A stretch of 64,000 nt of DNA, from assembly GCF_020164785.1 (NCBI RefSeq), contig NZ_JAIUGX010000010.1:185404-249403 (forward strand). Direction: 5' to 3'. This DNA comes from Mesorhizobium sp. ES1-1 (GTDB taxonomy: Bacteria > Pseudomonadota > Alphaproteobacteria > Rhizobiales > Rhizobiaceae). The notes beneath the pieces are model-generated. The model worked only from the letters and a program-made list of their open reading frames with translations. It was not told the origin of the DNA and did not search any database. Of this stretch, positions 9,388-18,784 are shown piece by piece (within the stretch, counting starts at the first letter, position 1; the number at the start of each line of letters is the position of its first letter). Both the position numbers and the translations under genes were made by a program.

Positions 9388-10282
9388 GACCCTGCTCCGT
9401 GGCACGAGGCAGACCGATCACGAACAGGCCGAGCGCATTGGCACGCGCGATGGTCGCGGCGCCCTCGAGAACCAACGACCGCCCCGCCTCGACGGCGACA
9501 CCCGCAAGCCCGGCGGCATGCGCCGAATCGATGGTCTGAGGGCCGATAGAAGGCAGGTCGGCGCGCAGTTCCTGCCCCGGCTTGGCGCATTTGACCAGGA
9601 CGCCACGCGTTTTCCCGGCGATGCGGCCATGCCCGCGAAGCAGCTTTGTCCGGTCGAGCAATCCGGCGGTCCCTTCGATGCCTTCCAGTGCGATGGTCCT
9701 CCCGCCGACGGCGATCGCCGCCTGGCCGATATCCAGCGCCCCAATAGCCTTTGCCGCGGCGAGACCGGCTTCGATGTCGAGCCAGTCGGATTTGGTGGGC
9801 GCAGCTTCTGTGAGCACGCCTTCGCCGGCGACGAGGTTCGGCACGATTTCGTGGGCGCCCAGGATCTTTATGCCACGGGCCTCAAGGCCTCTGGTCACCA
9901 CTTTCAGCAGACCGTCATCACCGCGCGCCAGCGCCGCGACCACCAGCGGAATGACCGAAAGCAGGCTGAGACTGGGGCGCAAGGCAAGCAGGCGTGGCCT
10001 GCGCTTGATTTCGCCGGCGAGCACCAGATGGGTGACCCGATGGCGCCTCAGCAACGGTATCAGCGAACCGATGCCTTCCAGGGCCAGGCTTTCGTGCTCA
10101 TAGCGGGTGAGTTCGGCCATACGGTCGACTTCACCCTCCATAAGGATCACAAAGGGGGGATAACCGCGCTCCGCGGAACTGGCCGCGACTTCGACCGGCA
10201 GGCTGCCGCCACCGGCAATGATGCCCACCCTCGCGCCCGGAGGAAAATCGAGACCCGTTGCCGTCTTCTCAGTCTTCGTCAT
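9380..10282 (-). CDS. lpxI: UDP-2,3-diacylglucosamine diphosphatase LpxI (DUF1009)
   Basis: A protein of about 300 residues that hydrolyses UDP-2,3-diacylglucosamine to lipid X; LpxI replaces LpxH in alphaproteobacteria. The N-terminal VGIIAGGGSLP and an internal VIPLVVAALARGDDGLL segment are typical of this family. It sits exactly between lpxA and lpxB, as in Caulobacter and rhizobia. Several in-frame ATGs (10282, 10288, 10291) overlap the end of lpxA; 10282 was chosen, but any could be used. Confidence 0.92.
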   Translation of the reverse strand: MTKTEKTATGLDFPPGARVGIIAGGGSLPVEVAASSAERGYPPFVILMEGEVDRMAELTRYEHESLALEGIGSLIPLLRRHRVTHLVLAGEIKRRPRLLALRPSLSLLSVIPLVVAALARGDDGLLKVVTRGLEARGIKILGAHEIVPNLVAGEGVLTEAAPTKSDWLDIEAGLAAAKAIGALDIGQAAIAVGGRTIALEGIEGTAGLLDRTKLLRGHGRIAGKTRGVLVKCAKPGQELRADLPSIGPQTIDSAHAAGLAGVAVEAGRSLVLEGAATIARANALGLFVIGLPRATEQGHG

Positions 10283-11102
10283 CGGCATCATCGCCGTCGC
10301 CGCCCTTGAGCGAAGGCACAGCATAATGCCGCTTGCCGCGACTGCTGATGAAATCGATGATCTTCATCGCGGTCGGCGACGAGGCGAACTCCGCCTTGGC
10401 GAACTCGATGTTCTCGCTGACGGTGCGCGACCGATCGAAGATCATCCGGTAGGCCTTGCGCAGCACCTGGATCTCCGACCTGGGCAGGCCGGACCGTTTC
10501 AGTCCAATGATGTTGAGCCCGCGCAGGCTGGCGCGGTTGCCGACGGCAATGGCGTAGGGAATGACATCGCCGACGATTGCGGAGCAGCCGCCTAGAAACG
10601 CATTGTCGCCGATCCGCACGAACTGATGCACCGCGCTCAGGCCGCCGATATAGACGTTGTTGCCGACCTCGCAGTGGCCGCCCAGCGTCGCCCCATTGGC
10701 GAAGGTGGCGTTGTTGCCGACCACGCAGTCATGGGCGACGTGCGCATAGGCCAGGAAATTGCCGTTGTCGCCAACCGTCGTCTCGCCTCTGCTTGAATCG
10801 GTGCCGACATGCATCGTCACTCCCTCACGGATCGTGCAGCCCTTGCCTATGACCAAGGTCGTGCGGCCACCCTTGTGCTTGGTGTTCTGCGGTGGCCCAC
10901 CCAACGTCGCCATTGGGTAGACCTTGGTCGATGCGCCGATGGTGGTCGCGCCGAGCACCGAGACATGACTGATCAGTTCGACGCCGTCGCCAATAACCGC
11001 ATCGGCGCTGACATAACAAAACGGCCCAATGCGCACGCCTTGTCCGATCTGAGCGCCGTCTTCCACCACAGAGGAAGCATGGATTGATGTCTGGATTTTC
11101 AT
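10269..11102 (-). CDS. lpxA: acyl-ACP--UDP-N-acetylglucosamine O-acyltransferase
   Basis: A 277-residue trimeric left-handed beta-helix enzyme that carries out the first step of lipid A synthesis, 3-O-acylation of UDP-GlcNAc. Hexapeptide repeats run through about residues 5-190, and HVAHDCVVGNN contains the expected catalytic histidine region. The helical C-terminal domain follows. ATG at 11102 (MKIQTSIHAS) is favoured over GTG at 11108. It overlaps lpxI and follows fabZ closely. Confidence 0.95.
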   Translation of the reverse strand: MKIQTSIHASSVVEDGAQIGQGVRIGPFCYVSADAVIGDGVELISHVSVLGATTIGASTKVYPMATLGGPPQNTKHKGGRTTLVIGKGCTIREGVTMHVGTDSSRGETTVGDNGNFLAYAHVAHDCVVGNNATFANGATLGGHCEVGNNVYIGGLSAVHQFVRIGDNAFLGGCSAIVGDVIPYAIAVGNRASLRGLNIIGLKRSGLPRSEIQVLRKAYRMIFDRSRTVSENIEFAKAEFASSPTAMKIIDFISSRGKRHYAVPSLKGGDGDDADDED

Positions 11103-11117
11103 AAGCACTCGATCGCG

Positions 11118-11585
11118 TCAGTCGCTGGTGACCATCATGGCCGAAATCTCGGCCTCGGCCGCCTTGGCGCCGTCCACCATGGCCTCACAAGCGAATTTGA
11201 GCAGGTTGCCGCGTTTCTTGATCTTCTTGACATAAATCTTCAACTGGTCACCGGGCACGACCGGTTTACGGAACTTGGCGTTATCGATGGTCAGGAAATA
11301 GACCAGCGAAGGCTTCTCCGTGCCAAGGCTGCGAATGCAGATGGCGCCCGCCGTCTGTGCCATCGCCTCTACGATCAGCACACCGGGCATCACGGGCTGC
11401 TCCGGGAAATGGCCCTGAAAATGCGGCTCGTTTATAGTCACGTTCTTGATGCCGACGGCCGACTCGTCGCCATCGATGTCGATGATGCGGTCGATCATCA
11501 GGAACGGATAACGATGCGGCAGGAGCTTCATCAGCCCCATGATGTCGACCGCTTCAAGCGTCGTCGCCGCGATGATATCAGCCAT
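11118..11585 (-). CDS. fabZ: 3-hydroxyacyl-ACP dehydratase FabZ
   Basis: A 155-residue hot-dog fold dehydratase of type II fatty acid synthesis. The motif PHFQGHFPEQPVMPGV carries His59, and Glu73 in LIVEAMAQ completes the catalytic pair. Its position between lpxD and lpxA couples phospholipid and lipid A synthesis, which compete for 3-hydroxyacyl-ACP. The start overlaps the lpxD stop by 8 bases. Confidence 0.95.
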   Translation of the reverse strand: MADIIAATTLEAVDIMGLMKLLPHRYPFLMIDRIIDIDGDESAVGIKNVTINEPHFQGHFPEQPVMPGVLIVEAMAQTAGAICIRSLGTEKPSLVYFLTIDNAKFRKPVVPGDQLKIYVKKIKKRGNLLKFACEAMVDGAKAAEAEISAMMVTSD

Positions 11586-12636
11586 TGCCTCCCTCGCCCT
11601 GTTTACGGTTCCTGGCGAGCTTGCGCAGCATTGCTATCTCGCGCATGGCTTCCGCCATCGGCTGCGCCGGGTAACCGCCCCAAATCTCGCCCGCCGGGAC
11701 ATTGCTCATAAATCCGCTTCTGGCGGCAAGCTTGGCCCCTGTCCCGATGGTCAGGTGATCCGCCAACCCGACGCCACCGCCCATGGTGACGTTGTCGCCC
11801 ACCACCACGGAGCCCGAAATACCCGAAAGCCCAGCTATAATGCAATTGCGGCCGATGCGGACGTTATGGGCGATCTGCACCAGATTGTCGATCTTGGTGC
11901 CTTGGCCGATGACCGTATCGGACATGGCGCCACGATCGACGGTGGTGTTCGAGCCGATCTCGACGTCGTCCTGGATCACAACCCGGCCGACCTGCGGGAC
12001 GCGTTCCGGTCCCTTGGCGCCGCCGACGAAGCCGAACCCGTCCTGACCGATCCTGGCGCCGCCGTGAATGATGACGCGGTTGCCGATCAAGGCATACTGG
12101 ATGCTGGCGCCCGGGCCGACATAACCGTCGCGGCCGATCTGGCAGGACCGTCCGATGACGGCGTTGGGGGCAATGACGGTTCCGCTGCCGATCGAGGCGC
12201 CTGGCCCGATCACCACGCCGGCCTCGATGATCGCCCCGGCCTCAACGTGAGCGGTCGGATCGACATAAGCATGGGGCGACACACCGGTTTCGCCTGTGAC
12301 CGCGCCCGGCGTTGCTGCTGTCGGAAAAAGCAGGCGACCGACGAGCGCGAAGGCCTGTTGCGGACGCGGATGGACCAGAACGGCCATGCCGGCCGGCGCC
12401 TTGGCGGCAAATTCCGCCGTACAGAGCACTGCTGCTGCCCGCAAAGAGGGCATCAGCGCGGAGTTGCGCCTGCCATCGACAAACACAAGGGCGTGTTCAC
12501 GGCTCTCGTTGGCCGGAGCAAGCGCTTCGATGAAAACATTGGAGTGGCCGGAATCGACAAGCACCGAGCCGGTCAGATTCGCGACTTCGGCCGCCGTATA
12601 CCGGCGTGATGGCGCGAAGAACACCGGATCGGTCAT
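11578..12636 (-). CDS. lpxD: UDP-3-O-acylglucosamine N-acyltransferase
   Basis: A 352-residue left-handed beta-helix enzyme that carries out the third committed step of lipid A synthesis. An N-terminal uridine-binding domain (about residues 1-100) is followed by many hexapeptide repeats; IAHNVRIGRNCIIAG contains the catalytic histidine region. It is flanked by bamA upstream and fabZ downstream in the same operon. Confidence 0.95.
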   Translation of the reverse strand: MTDPVFFAPSRRYTAAEVANLTGSVLVDSGHSNVFIEALAPANESREHALVFVDGRRNSALMPSLRAAAVLCTAEFAAKAPAGMAVLVHPRPQQAFALVGRLLFPTAATPGAVTGETGVSPHAYVDPTAHVEAGAIIEAGVVIGPGASIGSGTVIAPNAVIGRSCQIGRDGYVGPGASIQYALIGNRVIIHGGARIGQDGFGFVGGAKGPERVPQVGRVVIQDDVEIGSNTTVDRGAMSDTVIGQGTKIDNLVQIAHNVRIGRNCIIAGLSGISGSVVVGDNVTMGGGVGLADHLTIGTGAKLAARSGFMSNVPAGEIWGGYPAQPMAEAMREIAMLRKLARNRKQGEGGNG

Positions 12637-12710
12637 TCCAGAAGCTATACCCAGCTAGGTCGGAACATTTCTCCCGGACATGACAGTCCGGGAGTATCGT
12701 TGGCCGCCGA

Positions 12711-15083
12711 TCAGAAGCGGGTCGATATGCCGAAGTTGAATTCCTGCACGTCGTCGCGGTCCTGCTTCTTGACCGGGATCGCATAGTCGATACGGATCGG
12801 GCCGAAAGGCGAAGCCCACATCAGACCGACACCGACCGACGCACGCAGTTCCAGATCAGTCGACTCTTGAACAACGCTGGTGACCTTGCTTCCGTAGAGC
12901 GTTGCCGCGTCCGCGAACACCGCTCCGCGAAGGCCGAAGCTCTCGGGAACGACCGGGATCGGGAACTGCGCCTCCGCAGAGGCATTGAAATAGGTCGTGC
13001 CGCCAAGATGGTCGCCCGTCGCAGGATCCACAGGACCGATGCCACCGTAAGCGAAGCCGCGGATCATGCGATCGGTGCTCTGGAACTGATCGAAGATACG
13101 CAGTTGGTCGTTGCTGCCGTAGCCTTGAACGTGACCCGCACCGCCGGAAATCAGGCCGACCAGATCAAACTGCTCCGAGAGCGTCTGATAGATGCTGCCG
13201 CGACCGGTCAGCTTCACATATTTGGCATCACCACCGAGACCGGCAAACTCCGCCGTGGTGGTGGCGTAGATGCCTTCATGCGGATTCTTCATGTCGTCGA
13301 TGGTGTTGTAGACCAAGCCCAGGCTGACCGACGACTTGATCCAGGGGCTCTGCTCTATCCCATCAAGAATGGCTGGCGAGATGTCGCAATTGGGGCCGTC
13401 TGGATCCCCAACCGTGGGCGTTCCGCAGCCGTCATCCAGCTCATACTTTTCCCGCGAAATATTATAGGCGAGCTGCGTCGTGAGGCTCTCGGTTATCGGC
13501 AAGCCGAAACGGATCGTCGCGCCGGTCGTTTCGCTGTTGTAGTTATTCTTGTACTGCCTGGTCGACTGATAGATGTCGAAGCCGGCGGCAATGCGCCTAC
13601 CAAGGAAATAGGGTTCGGTGAAGGACAGGCTGTAGTCGCGCGAATTCTTGCCGCCGCCGGCCGACAGTTTGATGAACTGGCCACGGCCAAGGAAATTGCG
13701 CTCGGTGATCGATCCTTCGACCGACGGGCCAGCGGTGTCGCCGCCGGTCGAGTATCCGGCGCCAATCGAGAATTCACCGGTCGACTTCTCGACCACATCG
13801 ACCACGAGCACGACCTGATCGGGCTGCGAACCCGGGACCGTCGAGATATCGACTTTTTCAAAGTAGTTCAGGGCTTCCAGCCGCTTCTTGGCGCGCTGGA
13901 TGAGAACCTGATTGAAGGCGTCGCCCTCGCTGACGTCGAATTCGCGCCGGATGACATAGTCACGCGTGCGCTCGTTGCCGCGGATCTCAATGCGCTCGAC
14001 ATAGGCCTTGGTGCCCTGGTCGACAGTGTAGACTACCGAGATGGTGTGGTTCTCGAAATTGCGGTCGCCGCGCGGTGTCACCTGCGCGAAGGCATAACCC
14101 GAACCCGCCACCTTCTCGGTCAGCGCGATGATGGAGTCCTCGACGTCCTTGGCGTTGTAGACGTCGCCCTTGCGCGTCTCGACCACCGATTCCAGCGACT
14201 TCGAGTCCACTTCCGGAATCGTGCTTTCGACGCTGATGTCGCCGAACGTGTAGCGGTCGCCTTCCTGCACGGTGATGGTCACGGTGTATTTGTTCGTCGC
14301 GCTGTCGAGCTCGCCAACTGCGGAGACGACCTGGAAATCGGCATAGCCGTGATTGTAGTAGAAGCGGCGCAGCAATTCCTGGTCGGCACGCAGCTTGTCG
14401 TCATCATAGACGTCATCGCGCAGAATGAACGAAACCCAGGACGAACGCTTGGTGTTGATAATGTCCGCCAGGCGGCGGCTCGAAAACGCGCTGTTGCCGA
14501 CGAAATTGATCGCGGCGATCTGCGTGCGATCGCCTTCGGTGATCTGGAAAACCACGTTGACGCGATTGTCGCCGAGATCCATGACCTGGGCAGTCACCCC
14601 GGCATCGTCACGACCGATGCGCTTGTAAGCGGCCTTGACGGATTCGACGTCCCCATCCAGCGTCGCCTGGGAGAATGTGCCGCGCGGCTTCAGCTGAACC
14701 GCGGCCTGGAGCGCATTGTCCTTGAGCTTCTTGTTGCCCTGGAACAGCACCTGGTTGACGACCTTGTACTCGGAGACTTTGACCACCAGCGTCGAACCGA
14801 CCTGATTGATCTGGACGTCGGAGAACAGTCCGGTTCCGAACAGCGCCTTGACCGCCGCATCGATGTCCGAGCTGGAGAAGGCCTTGCCCGGCTTGATGGT
14901 GATGTAGTTGCGGATCGTGTCGGCGTCGACGCGCTGGTTGCCGCTCACTTCAACGCGGCTGACGACAGCGGCCTCGGCCGCCGATGTAGCAACGAATTGT
15001 ACCGCGAGCGAACCTGGCACGACCATAGCGGCGGACAGGGCCGCCGCAGAAGCGGCGCTCAGAAACTTGGATGCTGCCTTCAT
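12711..15083 (-). CDS. bamA: outer membrane protein assembly factor BamA
   Basis: A 790-residue outer-membrane beta-barrel of the Omp85 family that inserts other barrels into the outer membrane. The N-terminal signal peptide ends near AEA/AVV (about residue 39), five POTRA domains span roughly residues 40-430, and the barrel ends in a C-terminal Phe (GISTRF), the outer-membrane insertion signature. It lies between rseP and lpxD; no skp/ompH gene is present between bamA and lpxD here, unlike in Enterobacteria. Confidence 0.95.
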   Translation of the reverse strand: MKAASKFLSAASAAALSAAMVVPGSLAVQFVATSAAEAAVVSRVEVSGNQRVDADTIRNYITIKPGKAFSSSDIDAAVKALFGTGLFSDVQINQVGSTLVVKVSEYKVVNQVLFQGNKKLKDNALQAAVQLKPRGTFSQATLDGDVESVKAAYKRIGRDDAGVTAQVMDLGDNRVNVVFQITEGDRTQIAAINFVGNSAFSSRRLADIINTKRSSWVSFILRDDVYDDDKLRADQELLRRFYYNHGYADFQVVSAVGELDSATNKYTVTITVQEGDRYTFGDISVESTIPEVDSKSLESVVETRKGDVYNAKDVEDSIIALTEKVAGSGYAFAQVTPRGDRNFENHTISVVYTVDQGTKAYVERIEIRGNERTRDYVIRREFDVSEGDAFNQVLIQRAKKRLEALNYFEKVDISTVPGSQPDQVVLVVDVVEKSTGEFSIGAGYSTGGDTAGPSVEGSITERNFLGRGQFIKLSAGGGKNSRDYSLSFTEPYFLGRRIAAGFDIYQSTRQYKNNYNSETTGATIRFGLPITESLTTQLAYNISREKYELDDGCGTPTVGDPDGPNCDISPAILDGIEQSPWIKSSVSLGLVYNTIDDMKNPHEGIYATTTAEFAGLGGDAKYVKLTGRGSIYQTLSEQFDLVGLISGGAGHVQGYGSNDQLRIFDQFQSTDRMIRGFAYGGIGPVDPATGDHLGGTTYFNASAEAQFPIPVVPESFGLRGAVFADAATLYGSKVTSVVQESTDLELRASVGVGLMWASPFGPIRIDYAIPVKKQDRDDVQEFNFGISTRF

Positions 15084-15300
15084 CGGGCTTAATAACCTTT
15101 TCTCGTAGTCCCCACGGCGAGAAAACCGGACGTGCGGTAATTTCCCCTACCGTATTAACCGGATTTTCCCTACACGCAAGGCTTCTGGTTAATTTGTATT
15201 TACTTAACCCTACCGCGTGGCTTTCGCGTCACTCATATCCCCGTGCATGGTAAACGGGGTCTCAACATCGCAGGCGCCGAAGCCGAATTTCTTCATGATT

Positions 15301-16443
15301 TCAGCATCCAAACAGATCGTTCCAGAAAACGAATCCCATGAAGCAAACGACCAGAAGCAAGCCGGCGCGATAGGCCATTTCCATCATTCGTTCCGACACC
15401 GGACGGCGTATGACAGCCTCCACCCCGTAGAACAAGAGATGGCCTCCGTCGAGGGGGGGAATCGGCAAAAGGTTCAGTATCCCTATGCCGACGGACAGTA
15501 GAGCGACCAGTTGCACGAGCCATTCGAAGCCTAGCTTCGCGGCCCTGCCCGCCATGTCGGCGATCTTCACCGGGCCCCCGAGCTGGCATTTGTCTTCTCG
15601 TCCGACGACGAAGCGTTGCATGAATTGGCCGGTGCGCTGGATGACGTGGCCTGTCTCCTCGACCGCAGCCCCGAGCGCGGCGACTGGCGTGTAAGTGATG
15701 AGCCTCGGTTGCCCGAATTCCTTGTTGTTGACGACGCCGATGACGGCCACCTTGACCTTGTTGCCGAGCGCGTCCTCCTGCTCCATCAGCCGAGGCGTGG
15801 CAGTCACGGTGACTTCCTTGCCGTCGCGCAGGAGGACGAAGGTGATCGCATCACCGGCGCGGCCGGAGACAAGGCGCTGGACGTCGCCAAAGGTTTCGAC
15901 CTTGCTGCCGTCGACGCTGACGAATCGGTCACCGGGCAGGATACCGGCGTTCGCCGCCGGGCTGTCGGCGGTCACCTCTGCCACCATGGGTTCGGCGACG
16001 TAGCGGCCATAGGCGGCAAACAGCACCGCGAACACGGCGATGGTCAGCAGGAAATTGAACAGCGGCCCTGCCACCACGGTCGCCGCGCGCTTCCAGATCG
16101 GTTGTAGATGGAAGGCGACCTTGCGTTCCTCTTGCGTCAGCGTCTCGAGCTCTTCCGATGTCGGTTGGCTCGACGTGGCGTTCATGTCGCCGACGAACTT
16201 GACGTACCCGCCAAGCGGGATCGCGCACAGTTTCCAGCGCGTGCCGTGACGGTCGTTGAAGCCGAGAAGTTCGGGGCCGAAACCGATCGAGAACGCCCTG
16301 ACCCCGATGCCACACCAGCGGCCGACGAGGTAGTGTCCCATTTCATGGACGAACACGACCACGGTCAGCACAAAGAGGAAAGGCACCAGCGTGCCAAGGA
16401 CAAAGCCTTCCGTGCTGAAAAGCGCGTGGAGAATCTCGTTCAA
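15301..16443 (-). CDS. rseP: RIP metalloprotease RseP (site-2 protease)
   Basis: A 380-residue inner-membrane intramembrane zinc protease. HEMGH at residues 33-37 supplies the zinc ligands and catalytic Glu, and NLLPIPPLDGGH near the C-terminus supplies the third ligand. One PDZ domain lies in the periplasmic middle section (PAANAGILPGDRFVSVDG). It cleaves membrane-anchored anti-sigma factors and signal-peptide remnants. It lies between cdsA and bamA. Confidence 0.94.
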   Translation of the reverse strand: MNEILHALFSTEGFVLGTLVPFLFVLTVVVFVHEMGHYLVGRWCGIGVRAFSIGFGPELLGFNDRHGTRWKLCAIPLGGYVKFVGDMNATSSQPTSEELETLTQEERKVAFHLQPIWKRAATVVAGPLFNFLLTIAVFAVLFAAYGRYVAEPMVAEVTADSPAANAGILPGDRFVSVDGSKVETFGDVQRLVSGRAGDAITFVLLRDGKEVTVTATPRLMEQEDALGNKVKVAVIGVVNNKEFGQPRLITYTPVAALGAAVEETGHVIQRTGQFMQRFVVGREDKCQLGGPVKIADMAGRAAKLGFEWLVQLVALLSVGIGILNLLPIPPLDGGHLLFYGVEAVIRRPVSERMMEMAYRAGLLLVVCFMGFVFWNDLFGC

Positions 16444-16546
16444 CTCAGGTCCTCAAATTCTTCCGCGGCGCCGGTAGCGCCGTGACTGTCACATCAATCG
16501 GGGCGAATCCAAGGCGCCGTGCGCATTGGATCTGTACCAACACCAC

Positions 16547-17362
16547 TCAAACGGGAAAGAGCCCGTGCGCTGGATGATCGGCGGTCGCGGAAATCCAGCC
16601 GATGACGTACAGCGCGAAGGCGGCGGCGACAAGCCCGTCGACCCGGTCCATCACGCCGCCATGGCCAGGTATCAGCGTGCCCGAATCCTTACGGCCGTGC
16701 CGGCGCTTGACCCAGGATTCGAACAGGTCTCCGGCCTGCGAGACGATCGAAAGCACCAGGGCCACAAGGCCGAGCAATGGCAGATTGCCGACGCCGACGA
16801 CGGCGGCCAGGACAAGCCCTGCAACAACAGCACCGACGGCGCCGCCAAGCGCTCCGCTGCGCGTCTTGCCGGGCGAAATCGATGGCGCGAGCTTGGGGCC
16901 GCCAACAGCGCGGCCGACGAAATAGGCAGAGATATCGGTGGCCCAGACGACCGCGAACAGAAACAAGATTGCGACGAGCCCCGACCGGTCGCCATCGCGC
17001 AGCAGGGCGAGCGACAGGCCTGAAACGGCCGCATATGCAAGGCCGGATGCTTCCCATTGCCCAGCCTTGCGAACCGAAGCCGCCACTGCGGTTGCGGCGA
17101 CGCCGACAACGACGAGGGGCAGTAGCCAGGCGGCCTGAACGCCCGCGACCAGGGCGCAGAGGAACACTATGATCAGCGCTTCGGGCAGGAAGCCCAACCC
17201 TGACGCGCCTGCCTGACGCGACATGCGCGACCATTCATGGAAGATGACCGCCGACATCACGGCGCACAGCAACCGGAACGGCAAGCCGCCAATCCAGGTC
17301 AAGCCAAGGGTAACGATGGCGAGCACGATTGCCGAAATCACGCGAAGCCGTAGATTGCTCAT
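16547..17362 (-). CDS. cdsA: phosphatidate cytidylyltransferase
   Basis: A 271-residue multi-pass inner-membrane enzyme that makes CDP-diacylglycerol from phosphatidic acid and CTP. The C-terminal family signature is clear: WVKRRHGRKDSGTLIPGHGG followed by MDRVD. Its start overlaps the uppS stop by 4 bases (ATGA), so the two are translationally coupled. In many bacteria dxr sits between cdsA and rseP; here that slot is only about 100 bases and empty. Confidence 0.94.
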   Translation of the reverse strand: MSNLRLRVISAIVLAIVTLGLTWIGGLPFRLLCAVMSAVIFHEWSRMSRQAGASGLGFLPEALIIVFLCALVAGVQAAWLLPLVVVGVAATAVAASVRKAGQWEASGLAYAAVSGLSLALLRDGDRSGLVAILFLFAVVWATDISAYFVGRAVGGPKLAPSISPGKTRSGALGGAVGAVVAGLVLAAVVGVGNLPLLGLVALVLSIVSQAGDLFESWVKRRHGRKDSGTLIPGHGGVMDRVDGLVAAAFALYVIGWISATADHPAHGLFPV

Positions 17363-18093
17363 CCTGCAGCCGGTCGCGAAGCAACGTCGTCCGCGCCAAG
17401 TCCGCCGAAGCGGCGTTCGCGGCCGGCATATTCACGGAGGGCCTCGACGAGATGATCGCGGCCGAAATCGGGCCAGTAGCAGGGCAGGAAGACGAGCTCG
17501 CTATAGGCGGCCTGCCACAGAAGGAAATTCGACAGTCTCAGTTCGCCGCTGGTGCGAATGACAAGTTCGGGATCGGGAATTCCTTGCGTGTCGAGTGAGC
17601 CGGCAAAGCTCTCGGCCGTGATCGACTCGCTGTCGAGCTCGCCGCGTGCCGCGGCAGCGGCAAGCTTACGCGCCGTTCGCACGATCTCGTCGCGTCCGCC
17701 ATAGTTGAAGGCGATGACCAGCGTCAGCGCTTCGTTCGCGGCGGTCAGCGATTCGGCTTCGTCGAGCAGCCCCCTGATGTCGGGTCGCAGCCCTGCCCTG
17801 TCGCCGATGATCCTTACCCGCACGCCGCTCTGGTGCAGTTCGGCGAGGTCACGGCGGATGAACAGTTTCAGCAGGCCCATCAGGTCACTGACCTCGGATT
17901 TAGGCCGCGACCAGTTCTCCGAGGAGAAAGCGTAAACGGTCAGGAAGGAGATGCCGAGGCCGGGCGCAGCGCGCACGGCCTTGCGCAGCGCCTCGACGCC
18001 AGCGCGATGGCCGGCAAGACGAGGCAGGCCGCGCGCCTTGGCCCAGCGTCCATTTCCGTCCATGATGATCGCGACATGCGCGGGCGTTGCCAT
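17359..18093 (-). CDS. uppS: isoprenyl transferase (undecaprenyl diphosphate synthase)
   Basis: A 244-residue cis-prenyltransferase that makes the C55 lipid carrier used for peptidoglycan and O-antigen. The diphosphate-binding segment IIMDGNGRWA has the catalytic Asp12, followed by GHRAG; the C-terminal RTSGELRLSNFLLWQ signature is present. It lies between frr and cdsA in the operon. Confidence 0.95.
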   Translation of the reverse strand: MATPAHVAIIMDGNGRWAKARGLPRLAGHRAGVEALRKAVRAAPGLGISFLTVYAFSSENWSRPKSEVSDLMGLLKLFIRRDLAELHQSGVRVRIIGDRAGLRPDIRGLLDEAESLTAANEALTLVIAFNYGGRDEIVRTARKLAAAAARGELDSESITAESFAGSLDTQGIPDPELVIRTSGELRLSNFLLWQAAYSELVFLPCYWPDFGRDHLVEALREYAGRERRFGGLGADDVASRPAAG

Positions 18094-18125
18094 GTTCTCG
18101 CTTTCGGGTCAGCCGCTGGCCAACC

Positions 18126-18680
18126 CTAAACCTGCATGATTTCAGCTTCCTTATCGGAAAGCAGGTGATCGATCATGCTGATGGTCTCGTCGGTAAGTTT
18201 CTGAACCTGATCCGAGCGCTTGCGCTGATCGTCCTCGCTGATGTCGCCGTCTTTCTCAGCCTTCTTCAGGAAATCCATGCCGTCGCGGCGCACGTGGCGC
18301 ACGGCAACGCGGGCGTTCTCGGCATAGCCGTGCGAAATCTTGACGAGTTCCTTGCGGCGCTGCTCATTGAGCTCCGGCAACGGAATCCTCAGATTGGTGC
18401 CGTCGACGATGGGATTGAAGCCTAGATTGGACTCGCGAATAGCGCGGTCCACGGCACCGACCATCGACTTGTCCCATACGGACACCGAGATCATGCGCGG
18501 CTCCGGGACGGAAACGTTTGCGACCTGATTGATCGGCATGGTGGTGCCATAGGCCGACACCTGGATCGCGTCGAGCAGATTGCTCGAGGCGCGGCCGGTC
18601 CGCAATGAGGCCAGATCATGCTTGAACGCGGCGATCGCCCCATCCATGCGCCGTTTCAGATCGTCGTACTCGCCACTCAT
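18126..18680 (-). CDS. frr: ribosome recycling factor
   Basis: A 184-residue factor that, with EF-G, splits post-termination ribosomes. It has the typical coiled-coil N-terminus (DLKRRMDGAIAAFKHDLASLRTGRAS split by domain II) and the usual family length. The reading frame extends upstream to 18728, but the ATG at 18680 preceded by AGGAGAGA gives the standard protein. It follows pyrH directly. Confidence 0.96.
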   Translation of the reverse strand: MSGEYDDLKRRMDGAIAAFKHDLASLRTGRASSNLLDAIQVSAYGTTMPINQVANVSVPEPRMISVSVWDKSMVGAVDRAIRESNLGFNPIVDGTNLRIPLPELNEQRRKELVKISHGYAENARVAVRHVRRDGMDFLKKAEKDGDISEDDQRKRSDQVQKLTDETISMIDHLLSDKEAEIMQV

Positions 18681-18784
18681 CCTGTCTCTCCTCGACCCGT
18701 CTAAGACGGGTTTATTGTTCCAGGGCAAAGCCCGGTCTTCGATCCTTCGCGGAGGGGCTTACGCCAATCCCGGATAGGCTCGGG

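Noticed and set aside
12867..15092. 741-codon plus-strand frame opposite bamA
   Set aside because: A shadow of bamA; no ribosome-binding site or recognisable domain.
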